NCBI RefSeq assembly: GCF_021568905.1
Contig: NZ_JAKGSB010000004.1
Coordinates: 372,001-436,000, forward strand
Direction of reading: 5' to 3'
DNA: 64,000 nucleotides
From: Zavarzinia marina
GTDB taxonomy: Bacteria > Pseudomonadota > Alphaproteobacteria > Zavarziniales > Zavarziniaceae
Under the pieces are notes generated by a model that worked only from the letters and a program-made list of their open reading frames with translations, did not search any database and had not been told where the DNA came from. Shown here piece after piece: positions 45,394 to 53,376 of the stretch (positions are counted from its first letter, which is position 1; each line of letters begins with the position of its first letter). The translations under genes were made by a program, and so were the position numbers.

Positions 45394-45411
45394 GGTGCAG
45401 GTCCTTCCCGG

Positions 45412-46182
45412 TCAGTCGCGGAAGCTGGGATCGATGCGATCCAGCTTGCGCAGCAGGGCGCCCCAGGCGAGATGGGCCAGCATGCCGAGGTTGCGGCCCT
45501 GCTCCATCGTCGTCTGCTTCACGCTTTCGGGCGGCTCCACCACATTGTCCGCCGCGAGTGCGGCGACCTGCTGGGCGCAGGCACGCTCCAGGGTGAAGAT
45601 GCGCAGCCAGGCCTCGGCGACCGACATGCCAACGGCCATGGTGCCGTGGTTGCGCAGGATCATCATGTTCCTGGTGCCGAGATCGTGCTGGAGCCGTTCC
45701 CGCTCGTCGAGATTGAGGGCGATCCCCTCATAGGCGTGATAGGCGACGTCCTCGATCACCGTCAGGGCGTTCTGGGTGATCGGCATCAGGCCCTGGGCAT
45801 GGCAGGACACGCCGACGCCGGCATCGGTGTGGAGATGGAGCACGCAGCCCGCATCCTCGCGCGCCGCATGGACGGCGGAATGGATGGTATAGCCGGCCGG
45901 ATTGATGAAGCTTTCCGTCTCCATCAAGATGTTGCCGTCGAGATCCACCTTCACCAGGCTCGACGCCGTGATCTCCTCGAACAGATAGCCGTAGGGATTG
46001 ATCAGGAAGTGGTGGTCCGAATTCGGCACCCGGGCCGAGATATGGGTGAAGATCAGGTCGTCCCAGCCGTGCAGCGCCACCAGGCGATAGGCGGCGGCGA
46101 GATCGACGCGCGTCTGCCATTCCTCGGGGCTGACCTGTTCGCGGATCGAACGGCCGGACGTCTTCAAAGCCACGGTCGACAT
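45412..46182 (-). CDS. Class II aldolase/adducin family protein
   Basis: A 256-residue class II aldolase-like protein. THISARVP, the zinc ligands in LHLHTDAGVGVSC and the third ligand in LRNHGTMAVG are present, with INPYGYLFEEITASSLVKVD in between. Members act on phosphorylated ketoses or sit in unusual catabolic operons; this long form (with adducin-like end) is often paired with other oxidative enzymes. It is the first gene of a two-gene set with the HD protein and is divergent from a Crp/Fnr regulator gene. Confidence 0.86.
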   Translation of the reverse strand: MSTVALKTSGRSIREQVSPEEWQTRVDLAAAYRLVALHGWDDLIFTHISARVPNSDHHFLINPYGYLFEEITASSLVKVDLDGNILMETESFINPAGYTIHSAVHAAREDAGCVLHLHTDAGVGVSCHAQGLMPITQNALTVIEDVAYHAYEGIALNLDERERLQHDLGTRNMMILRNHGTMAVGMSVAEAWLRIFTLERACAQQVAALAADNVVEPPESVKQTTMEQGRNLGMLAHLAWGALLRKLDRIDPSFRD

Positions 46183-46286
46183 GTTTTCTCTCCTCCCACC
46201 TTCGTTGGTGATCGTTTTCCCTTGTACGCGAGAAGCACGCGGCGGAATGTCATCAAGTTGACAATCCAGTGGCGGGACGAGGCCCC

Positions 46287-47051
46287 ATGGTCAAACCCGA
46301 CCGGCCCGAATTCGATCGGCCCGAATTCGATCGGCCGAAACACGATCGGCCTGAGATCGACAGGCCGGACCCGGAACGCGCCGCCCGCCTGGCGGCCGGT
46401 CGCGGCTGGCTGGCGGAACAGCCCGAAGACTTCCGCCGCCTGGTCCTGGCCGGCGCCCGCCTCATCGAGCGTCAGCCGGGGGAATATGTCTACGCCATGG
46501 GCGATCCACCCGATGGACTCTACGCCCTGGTGGCCGGCCGGCTCAAGTTCGTCAACTTTCTGACCAGCGGCCGCGAGGTCGGCACCTGGCTGACGGAACC
46601 GATCGACTGGTTCGGCGAAGTGTCCATGTTCGACGGCAAGCCCCGGCTGCAGAGCGTCATCGCGGTCGAACGCTCCCGCGTGCTGCATCTGCCCAGCCCC
46701 GCCTTCTTCGCGATCGTCGAGGCGGAACCGCGCTTCTGGCGCAATTTCGCGCTGATCCTGTCGAACCACCTGCGCACCGCCATGCGCTTCCTCGAGGAAG
46801 TGGCGCCGGAGGCGAGCCACATCAGGATCGCCCGCCTGCTTCTGATGATGGCCGCCGGCGAAAGCGACCGTGACCCGGTGGCCGGCGCCGTCGTCACCGT
46901 CAACCAGGACCATCTGGCCGCCACCGCCGGCCTGTCGCGCCAGAGCGTGAACAAGGCCCTGAAGCGCCTGGAGGGCGCGGGCCTGATCGAGCGGCGCTAT
47001 GGCGCGGTGATCCTGATCGATCCCGCCCGGCTCGGCGAACTCGGCCGCTGA
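46287..47051 (+). CDS. Crp/Fnr-family transcriptional regulator
   Basis: A 254-residue regulator. After an unusual N-terminal run of FDRPE-like repeats (residues 4-28) comes the cyclic-nucleotide-binding-like barrel (GEYVYAMGDPPDGLYALVAGRLKF, then GEVSMFDGKPR) and a C-terminal winged helix (LAATAGLSRQSVNKALKRLEGAGLI). There is no N-terminal cysteine set, so it is not an oxygen-sensing Fnr of the classic type. The frame begins at GTG 46269, but the ATG at 46287 is preferred. The divergent aldolase-HD genes are likely targets. Confidence 0.88.
   Translation: MVKPDRPEFDRPEFDRPKHDRPEIDRPDPERAARLAAGRGWLAEQPEDFRRLVLAGARLIERQPGEYVYAMGDPPDGLYALVAGRLKFVNFLTSGREVGTWLTEPIDWFGEVSMFDGKPRLQSVIAVERSRVLHLPSPAFFAIVEAEPRFWRNFALILSNHLRTAMRFLEEVAPEASHIRIARLLLMMAAGESDRDPVAGAVVTVNQDHLAATAGLSRQSVNKALKRLEGAGLIERRYGAVILIDPARLGELGR
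46296..46375. repeat. 15-bp degenerate tandem repeat in the Crp/Fnr gene
   Basis: A 15-base unit (GAATTCGATCGGCCC and variants) is repeated about five times, giving the peptide pattern FDRPE repeated with drift (EFDRP, EFDRP, KHDRP, EIDRP, then PERAA). The first two copies are identical in DNA. It forms a charged, proline-containing tail ahead of the sensor barrel. Confidence 0.85.
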
Positions 47052-47100
47052 TGTGAACCAGTGCATTGACGGGCCGGCGCTTTCGGCCCATTCCAGCACC

Positions 47101-49491
47101 ATGAGCCCCCGCCGTTACGCCGCCTTCATCAGCTACAGCCACGCCGACGAGACCTTTGCCGCAAGGCTCCACCGCCGTATCGAGACCTGGCGCACGCCAC
47201 GGCGCCTCGTCGGCGCGCGAGGCCGCGACGGCGAAGTGCCGGCCCGGCTCTTCCCCGTGTTCCGCGACCGCGAGGAATTGCCGACCTCCGCCGATCTCGG
47301 CGGCGCCATCCGCCAGGCGCTCGAGGGCTCGCGCTATCTGATCGTATTGTGCTCGCCCCGCGCGGCGGGCTCCATCTGGGTCGATCAGGAAATCCTGGAA
47401 TTCAAGCGCCGCCATGGCGAAGGCCGCATCATCGCCGCCATCCTGAGCGACGAGCCGGACGTCTGCTTCCCGCGGGCGCTGCGCTTTCGCCTCGGCCCAG
47501 ACGGCAGCCTGAGCGACGAACCGACGGAGCCGATCGCCGCCGACTTCCGCCCCGGCAAGGACGGCTGGCGCCTCGGCACCCTGAAGATCCTGGCCGGGTT
47601 GCTGGGCGTCGATCTCGATGATCTCGTCCGGCGCGAGGCGCGGCGCCAACGCCAGCGCCGCCTGGCCCTGGGCGCGGGCGCGGCGGGCGTCGCCATCGCG
47701 GCCGCCCTCGGCGCTCATTTCTGGATCAAGGCGGATCATCACCGCGCGCTCGAGGCGCAGGCGGCGCGCGGCCTCGCCGAATTGCGCGGTGGCGACACTT
47801 TCGCGGGCACGGATCGCTTCGTGACCGCAGCCCGGGACCTGGGCGACGATGCGACGCCGGCCCAGCGCCGCCTGGCCCGCGCCCTGACCGCCCGCCTCAC
47901 CCCCTATTCCGCGGCGGTGGCGGAACTGGACGACGACACCGTCGTCTCCTGGCGCGGCCAGGCCTGGCTGAAGCGCGGCGACGGTTTGACCGCGCTCGCG
48001 GAAGCCCTGAATTTCGCCGATCTCGGCGACCGCATCCTGCTGGCCCGGCCCGGCCGGCTGGAGGCCGTGGACAAAGTCACCCTGAAACCCGCCTGGCATG
48101 TCGATCTCGAAGAGGGCGAACGCCTGTGCGGCCTCTGGTCCGACGACGACGGCCGGCGCCTCTATCTCGAAGGCGAATATATCGGCATGACCGTGGGCGC
48201 CAGCTATGGCTTCAAGGCCTGGCTCGATCCCGCGACCGGGGCGATGGAACGCGGCGGCATGGCCCGGATCGGCCAAACGGTCTGCACCGGCGACGAGACG
48301 CCCGGCGCCGTCACCGGGCGCTTCACCCGCCTCGACCGCGTGGTCCGCCCCTTCGACTGGCCGCGCCTTCGCCCGGAGGGCCGGATGTGGGCCCCGTCGG
48401 ATTTCATCCAGCCCCCGCCCCTGCTGCCGTCCACCGAACAGGCCGGGATCGAGCACGCGCTGCTGGCCCGCGCGGTGGACGAGGATCTGCCGCCCCTGCC
48501 CTATCCGACCTGGATCGAGCGTATCTTCGCCTGCGACGGCCAGCGCCATGCCGCCGGTTACAGTTCCGTCGGTAATTCGGGCGGCAGCATCGCCCTCTGC
48601 GCCCTGGACGGCGACACGCCCACCTGCGCCGAACATGATTTCATCGGCGTCGTGAAGGGCTGGACCGTGGCGCCCTATTGTTCCGCCGTCGCCGCCTGGG
48701 GTTACGGCCTGACCGGGCGCCACGGCCTCTCGCTCTTCACCGCCGATCTGGCCGAAGCGCCGATCGACGGCCTGCCGGAGACCGCCGAAATGCGCCTCGG
48801 CGCCTTCTCGCCCTCCGGCCGGCTCTTCGCCACCACCGACGGCGCGCGCCGCCTCTTCGTCTTCACCCGGACCGGGTCCGGTTTCGTGCGCAGCGCCGAC
48901 CACGACATGGGCGTGCCCATCCACGCCCTGACCTTCCTCGGCGAAGACACCGTGGCATTGGTCGCGGGCGGCACCGAGCTTCGCGCCGTCGATGCCGCCA
49001 GCGGCAAGGCGCGCTGGCCCGCCGTGCCCCTGGCCCCCTGGCTCGGCGAGCGGATCGAGGCGGCGCGCGACGATCACGACTGGCCCGTCGCCACCCTGGC
49101 GGCGACGCCTGAAGGCGATGCCCTCGCCTTCGCCGTCCGTCTCGATCAGGAGACCGTCTATCGACTGGAACCCGGCCTGCGCCCGCGCACCCCGGACGGA
49201 AGCCCGGCAGAGGGAACGCCCGGCCAGTTCGCAGCCTATGCCCGTTTTTTCGATGGAACCCTGGGGGTGCCGCTGGGCGGGCGCCTGTCCCTGACCTGGA
49301 CGCTCGGCTGGGGTGATCTGGAGGATCCCTGGGCCCGGGCCGTGCTGGCGCGCCGCGACGACGGCACGCTCACCTTCTCCTACGAACCCTATGCCGCCTT
49401 CGACACGGTTCCGGAGGAGACGCCCGACGCCCCCCTGCCGGCCCTCACCGGCATCGGGCCGGACGGTCCCCTGGCCGCCCCGCCGCGTTAG
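47101..49491 (+). CDS. TIR-domain protein with membrane segment and WD40-like propeller
   Basis: A 796-residue three-part protein. Residues 1-150 form a TIR domain: RRYAAFISYSHADETFA, PVFRDREELPTSADLGGAI, SRYLIVLCSPRAAGSIWVDQEI, where the Glu after SxxxWVDQ sits at the position of the NADase catalytic Glu. A basic cluster and a hydrophobic helix (about 200-222, LALGAGAAGVAIAAALGA) follow. The remainder has repeating AVxxLDDDTV/LAxTxxG blades typical of a beta-propeller. The ATG at 47101 is preferred over GTG 47053. It could be a signalling or abortive-infection protein; TIR-propeller proteins are known, but their trigger is not. Confidence 0.82.
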   Translation: MSPRRYAAFISYSHADETFAARLHRRIETWRTPRRLVGARGRDGEVPARLFPVFRDREELPTSADLGGAIRQALEGSRYLIVLCSPRAAGSIWVDQEILEFKRRHGEGRIIAAILSDEPDVCFPRALRFRLGPDGSLSDEPTEPIAADFRPGKDGWRLGTLKILAGLLGVDLDDLVRREARRQRQRRLALGAGAAGVAIAAALGAHFWIKADHHRALEAQAARGLAELRGGDTFAGTDRFVTAARDLGDDATPAQRRLARALTARLTPYSAAVAELDDDTVVSWRGQAWLKRGDGLTALAEALNFADLGDRILLARPGRLEAVDKVTLKPAWHVDLEEGERLCGLWSDDDGRRLYLEGEYIGMTVGASYGFKAWLDPATGAMERGGMARIGQTVCTGDETPGAVTGRFTRLDRVVRPFDWPRLRPEGRMWAPSDFIQPPPLLPSTEQAGIEHALLARAVDEDLPPLPYPTWIERIFACDGQRHAAGYSSVGNSGGSIALCALDGDTPTCAEHDFIGVVKGWTVAPYCSAVAAWGYGLTGRHGLSLFTADLAEAPIDGLPETAEMRLGAFSPSGRLFATTDGARRLFVFTRTGSGFVRSADHDMGVPIHALTFLGEDTVALVAGGTELRAVDAASGKARWPAVPLAPWLGERIEAARDDHDWPVATLAATPEGDALAFAVRLDQETVYRLEPGLRPRTPDGSPAEGTPGQFAAYARFFDGTLGVPLGGRLSLTWTLGWGDLEDPWARAVLARRDDGTLTFSYEPYAAFDTVPEETPDAPLPALTGIGPDGPLAAPPR

Positions 49492-49492
49492 G

Positions 49493-50677
49493 TCATCGGG
49501 GCGGCGGCAGTTCCAGCACCTGTCCGGGATAGATCAGGTCCGGGTCGCGGATCTGGCCTTCGTTCGCGCGATAGATGTCGATGTAGCGAAAACCGTCGCC
49601 GAAGCGGTCGCGGGCGATACGCCACAGGCTGTTGCCCGGCTGGACGGTGAAATTGGATGCCGATGCCGTCTGGCCCTCGCCGCCGCCGGCGCCGCCGGCC
49701 ACCGCTTCGGGTCGGGCGCGCTCGAAGGGCACTTCGCGCCGGGCGATCACCTTGCCGCCGGCATCGACGGCATCGAGACGCAGGCGGTAGCGGCCAGGCG
49801 CGACAGGGATTTCCGGCGTTACGCGCCATGTGCCGTCGTCGCCGACTCCGGTCTCGGCTAGCGCCACGTCGTCCAGATAGAGCCGGACCACGGCCCCCGC
49901 CGGCCCCCGGCCCGACAGCACGGGTGCGCCGTCGGGACCATATTCCACGAGATCGAGGCCGACGCCGGCCTTGTCCTTGCCGGCGGGCGGTGCGCCGTCC
50001 GGCCCCTGGAGGATGCGGGTCGGCCCGGCATCCGCGCCCGGCGACCGCCCGGTGACGACGGCGACCGGCGCCTCGGCGGGCTTGTCCGCGATATCGCCTT
50101 CGGCGACCGGCACGCCGGGCTTGCGGCGCAGCGGCACGTCGACCAGCACCACTTCTTGCGACGGTACCCGATTGCCGTCCGCCAGCACCGCGACCAGGGA
50201 CAGTTCGAGCGTGCCTTCCGGCAGCGGATCCTGAATCACCAGCACCCAGGCGCCGTCGCCGCGCTGAGCGTCGGTGGTGCCGATGAGATCGCCATTGCCG
50301 ACGACCTCGACCGTGCTGCCGGCGGGCGCCCGGCCGGCAAGCACGGCGGTACCTTCCGCCGCGATGCGGGCGACGTCGAAGGTCGGCGGCGCGACGTTCT
50401 CTTCCGCCCGCGACGCCGTCGCGGCATCGGCGGCGGGCGGCGGCATCGCCGGTGTCGGCGTGGCGGGGGTGGCGGCGGCCGTATCGGGCGCATGTCCCGT
50501 CGCCGGGTCGGCGCCCGGCGACGCTTCGGCGGCCGGCGTCCCGCCCGCAGGCGCCGGCGCCTGCGGTTCGCCACCCAGAATCAGCAGGGCACCGATCAGC
50601 AGCAGAACACCGAGCGCAACGGCGCCCCCGACGGCGGCGCGGCGGCCCAGCCCCTCCTCAGCCCGATCTTCCTGCAT
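49493..50677 (-). CDS. LysM-domain protein with N-terminal membrane anchor
   Basis: A 394-residue protein. One membrane helix (AAVGGAVALGVLLLIGALLI, about 13-33), a long Ala/Pro/Gly-rich linker, a set of Ig-like beta modules (DVARIAAEGTAVLAGRAPAGS, VLSGRGPAGAVVRLYLDD) and a C-terminal LysM (about 345-392: VQPGNSLWRIARDRFGDG, LIYPGQVLELP). It should span the inner membrane and bind peptidoglycan. Several Ig-like repeats and a LysM at the end are common in YgaU-like alphaproteobacterial proteins. It converges with the TIR gene, one base between stops. Confidence 0.88.
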   Translation of the reverse strand: MQEDRAEEGLGRRAAVGGAVALGVLLLIGALLILGGEPQAPAPAGGTPAAEASPGADPATGHAPDTAAATPATPTPAMPPPAADAATASRAEENVAPPTFDVARIAAEGTAVLAGRAPAGSTVEVVGNGDLIGTTDAQRGDGAWVLVIQDPLPEGTLELSLVAVLADGNRVPSQEVVLVDVPLRRKPGVPVAEGDIADKPAEAPVAVVTGRSPGADAGPTRILQGPDGAPPAGKDKAGVGLDLVEYGPDGAPVLSGRGPAGAVVRLYLDDVALAETGVGDDGTWRVTPEIPVAPGRYRLRLDAVDAGGKVIARREVPFERARPEAVAGGAGGGEGQTASASNFTVQPGNSLWRIARDRFGDGFRYIDIYRANEGQIRDPDLIYPGQVLELPPPR

Positions 50678-50751
50678 GACGCCCCTATGACGATGGCCAA
50701 GCCCCGCCCGACCTTATCAGGCCCCCGGCCCAATTCAATGGGCGCGGGGCG

Positions 50752-51642
50752 TCAATCCGTGAGGGCGGGACCGTGGCGCACCGGGGCCTGGGACAGCAGA
50801 TAGGCGGCGATGGCGGTCCGGTCCTCGTCGGTCAGATGGCCGGTGCCGTCGTCGACCACTTCGGCCATGGAACCCTGGATGTTGTCGAAATCGGGTTTCA
50901 TGCCGCTCGACAGCAGTTCCGCGATCTCGTCCACGGACCAATTGCCGATGCCGGTCTCGGTGTCGGGCGTGATGTTGGGCACCATTTCGCCGTCGGGCCC
51001 GTCGCGCGTTCCGGCGAGCGACAGGCCGATCAGCGCGCCGCCGGCCGGATTGCGCGGCGTATGGCATTCCCCGCAATGGCCGAGCGCCTGCACCAGATAG
51101 GCGCCGCGATTGATCGCGTCGGGCATGGAGGCGCGGGGACGGAATTCGCCGGGCCGGAAGAACAGCAGCTTCCAACCCGCCTGCAGGGCGCGGATCGAGA
51201 AGGGAAAGCCGATTTCATGGGGCTTCGCCGGGGCCGCGACCGGCGGCAGGGAAAACAGATAGGCCTTGATCGCCAGCAGGTCTTCGGCCCTCGCCTTGGT
51301 ATAGGACGTATAGGGGAACACCGGATAATAATGCTCGCCCGTCGGCGAGACGCCCTCCTGCAGGGCGCGCAGGAAATCCGCGTCGCTCCAGGCGCCGATA
51401 CCGGTTGCCGCATCGGGTGTGATGTTGGGCGTGTGGAATGTGCCGAAGGGTGTCTCCATGGCACGCCCGCCCGCCAGGGTCTCGCCCCCGGGCGCGGTAT
51501 GGCAGGCGATGCAGCCGCCCGCGCGCACCAGATAGGCGCCCCTTGCAATCATATCGGGCGCGACGGCATCGGCGTCCTCGGCGATGGCGTTTCCCGTCAT
51601 GAATGCGGCCACCGCCAGGGTGGCCGCCAGAATCCGGATCAA
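50752..51642 (-). CDS. Diheme cytochrome c
   Basis: A 296-residue exported cytochrome with two heme motifs: CIACH at about 44-48 and CGECH at about 189-193. A signal sequence (ILAATLAVAAFMTGNAIA) is at the N-terminus. TPNITPDAATGIGAWSD and VPNITPDTETGIGNWS are repeats of the same module, so the protein is two cytochrome domains in tandem, as in alcohol dehydrogenase-type cytochrome subunits. Start codon is TTG at 51642 (the only one that keeps the signal peptide), with GAGG upstream. The monoheme cytochrome gene starts 12 bases upstream, so they form an operon. Confidence 0.9.
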   Translation of the reverse strand: MIRILAATLAVAAFMTGNAIAEDADAVAPDMIARGAYLVRAGGCIACHTAPGGETLAGGRAMETPFGTFHTPNITPDAATGIGAWSDADFLRALQEGVSPTGEHYYPVFPYTSYTKARAEDLLAIKAYLFSLPPVAAPAKPHEIGFPFSIRALQAGWKLLFFRPGEFRPRASMPDAINRGAYLVQALGHCGECHTPRNPAGGALIGLSLAGTRDGPDGEMVPNITPDTETGIGNWSVDEIAELLSSGMKPDFDNIQGSMAEVVDDGTGHLTDEDRTAIAAYLLSQAPVRHGPALTD

Positions 51643-51653
51643 GGGGCGCGGCC

Positions 51654-52133
51654 TCAGCTCTTCGGCGGGCCGCGGAAGACCTTGTGGCAGCCGCCGCAGG
51701 TGGGCCCGGTGGCTCCGACGGCTTCACCCAGCGCCGCGGCGTCGCCCGCCTTGGCGGCAGCGACGACGGCATCGGCGGCGGCGGTGAAATCGGCCACCTT
51801 GGCCTGCCAGCCTTCCGCGTCGGTCCAGATCTCGGGCAGCGCCCGGCTCTCGTCCGAGAGGGAGCCCTCGGGGAACAGTTCCGGCAGCATGGCCGCGAAA
51901 GCCGCCAGTTCCTCGGCCTTCGCCACCTCGGCCGTCCCGACGGTGCCGGCCTGCGCCGCCCCGCCCAGCGCCTTCAGCGCGCCGCCCGCCTGCTTCATCG
52001 CCGCCTCGCGCTTCTCGGAAACCGCATCGGCCTGCGCCCCGACCGTCACGCCGACGAGCCCCAGCGCCAACACGCCACCGAAAACAGCCCGCGCCAAAGC
52101 CTGGTGCGACGACCGAAGTCCAAGCGAAACCAT
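51654..52133 (-). CDS. Cytochrome c' (class II, c556-like)
   Basis: A 159-residue exported protein. A signal peptide (LARAVFGGVLALGLVGVTVGAQA) precedes a four-helix bundle with REAAMKQAGGALKAL at helix 1 and a single heme site CGGCHKVFR at the extreme C-terminus, the class II arrangement. AGGAGGAGA stands before the ATG at 52133; the frame extends upstream without support. Such cytochromes bind NO or act as soluble electron carriers. It is cotranscribed with the diheme cytochrome. Confidence 0.92.
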   Translation of the reverse strand: MVSLGLRSSHQALARAVFGGVLALGLVGVTVGAQADAVSEKREAAMKQAGGALKALGGAAQAGTVGTAEVAKAEELAAFAAMLPELFPEGSLSDESRALPEIWTDAEGWQAKVADFTAAADAVVAAAKAGDAAALGEAVGATGPTCGGCHKVFRGPPKS

Positions 52134-52333
52134 GCCGGTTCTCCTCCTGGCAGATACAGATGCACACGGCTCAGCCATGCGGGCCAAAGGGTGCCATGAT
52201 CGGATTGTCTTGTCACGGTGTTGGGGGCGAAGAGAGGAGCATCTGACGAATGGGACATCACCAATGGTCGTCAGCCCCAGTGAGCAATCGAGCGAAGCTC
52301 TTCGTATAGTGACGACGAAACGATTGCTTCCGG

Positions 52334-52927
52334 TCAAGAGGCCGAAACGGGGGCAAGTTTTCGGATGACCGGAAGGTATTCAGCAAGATTTTCCAGGAAA
52401 TCATGCGCCGGACCATTGTCGTGCTCACCGGGAAACCAAGCCGCGGCCATACCCGGAAATCCCTTCTGCTTGTGTATGACGGAAAATATCCGATCATGCT
52501 TCGGGACGAGACGGCAGTCTTCAGCACGCGCCTTTGCTATATAGACCCGCTTAGTGCCATCAAAGGGCGGCATATAACGAAGAACTGTCGCCCTATCGTA
52601 AAGGCCGACGACAACGGGACCCGAATAAGGCCGCTTCGCCGTCCAAACGACCGTGATGTCTGAGACTTCGTTCTCATGTGGAAGCGCGCCCAGTTTTGTA
52701 ATATTGAGGGTTCTCATTGCCACGGGGATTTTCGCCAATCCGCGCGCCTTCGCGGTACGGGCGACAGGGGCGTAACCGAAGCACCAACCATCGAACGCTC
52801 GGAAATTCTGGTTCTCCACACCGATTTCATTTTTCAGATAGGCGTGGCCACCTTCCGGGGCCTCCGAGCCGTCATAGCTACCCGCCCAGCCCACATGCAG
52901 GAAGACGACTTTCCGCCAGTTCGCCAT
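52334..52927 (-). CDS. Uncharacterised protein resembling the N-terminal domain of some HNH endonuclease proteins
   Basis: A 197-residue protein with WRKVVFLHVGWAGSYDG, GHAYLKNEIGVENQNF, VSDITVVWTAKRPYSGPVVVGLYDRATVLRY and a C-terminal WFPGEHDNG. I recall the same framework (hydrophobic strand, NVGW, glycine-rich turn, then a VVGWYKNATVYR-like strand) at the N-terminus of some HNH-nuclease-like proteins, but no catalytic motif is present here. It lies next to the first tRNA-derived repeat, and its base composition is lower in GC than that of the flanking cytochrome genes. I infer that it belongs to the accessory region or its margin. Function unknown. Confidence 0.55.
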   Translation of the reverse strand: MANWRKVVFLHVGWAGSYDGSEAPEGGHAYLKNEIGVENQNFRAFDGWCFGYAPVARTAKARGLAKIPVAMRTLNITKLGALPHENEVSDITVVWTAKRPYSGPVVVGLYDRATVLRYMPPFDGTKRVYIAKARAEDCRLVPKHDRIFSVIHKQKGFPGMAAAWFPGEHDNGPAHDFLENLAEYLPVIRKLAPVSAS

Positions 52928-53038
52928 ACGAACCTCGCCACGAATAGTGTCGCACCGGCATCGGACGAAAAGCGGCCCTTGCCTGCGATCATTCTACCCC
53001 GGCGCCCTGACACCCGGAAAGATTGAATTTTTCGCTAG

Positions 53039-53085
53039 ATTGGCGCACCCGACAGGATTCGAACCTGTGACCTCTGCCTTCGGAG
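53039..53085 (-). repeat. tRNA-Arg(CCG) 3' half, attachment-site copy 1
   Basis: On the minus strand these 47 bases are the 3' half of a tRNA: from inside the anticodon loop (CTCCGAAGG, which places CCG at the anticodon positions), through the T-arm (GGTTCGAATCC) to the acceptor end GTGCGCCA. No 5' half lies next to it. The same 47 bases recur at 59202-59248. These are typical att core repeats made by a tyrosine integrase at a tRNA gene. The copy nearest the core genome is this one. Confidence 0.9.
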
Positions 53086-53125
53086 CGTGACTTCTTGTGT
53101 TTTCGCGAGATTTCCAGTGCTCGTT

Positions 53126-53145
53126 CAACTATACCTAAATAGTTG
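53126..53145. promoter_or_regulatory. Perfect palindrome near the att site
   Basis: CAACTAT and ATAGTTG pair across a six-base spacer ACCTAA, all within 53126-53145. This lies in the AT-rich strip between the att repeat and the integrase stub. One CAACTAT half-site recurs at 54258-54264, beyond the IS copy. It may be an operator or an arm-type site of the integrase. Confidence 0.5.
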
Positions 53146-53238
53146 GTTTATTTGTCATATTTCTGTTTCTCTTGATTGAATGGCGGTGTGGCGATCCCCC
53201 GAGATTACCGCCCCGGTGCTACCCGGAGCGATCAAGAG

Positions 53239-53376
53239 ATGGCGAATGAGAAACTGACAAAAAAGTCGTAGACGCGCTTCTCCCTCAGGCGAAAGACTAT
53301 GTCGCCTGGTGCGGAAAGCTGCCCGGTTTCGGATGCAGCGTGCGCGCGACCGGCAGCAAATCCTTCATCGTCATCC
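53239..53376 (+). pseudogene. Tyrosine integrase N-terminal stub, frameshifted and cut by an IS
   Basis: Reading from the ATG at 53239 gives MANEKLTKK and then a stop; dropping one base in the A-run (six A residues) restores VVDALLPQAKDYVAWCGKLP followed by FGCSVRATGSKSFIVI, which is the arm-DNA-binding (DUF4102) N-terminus of P4-type integrases. It breaks at the left end of the IS at 53376, and the sequence after the IS does not continue it, so a deletion accompanied the insertion. The stub stands 153 bases after att copy 1, the same position as the intact integrase after att copy 2. Confidence 0.85.

Noticed and set aside
53039-53085. A complete tRNA-Arg gene
   Set aside because: Only the 3' half is present; the sequence past the anticodon loop does not form a tRNA stem in either copy.
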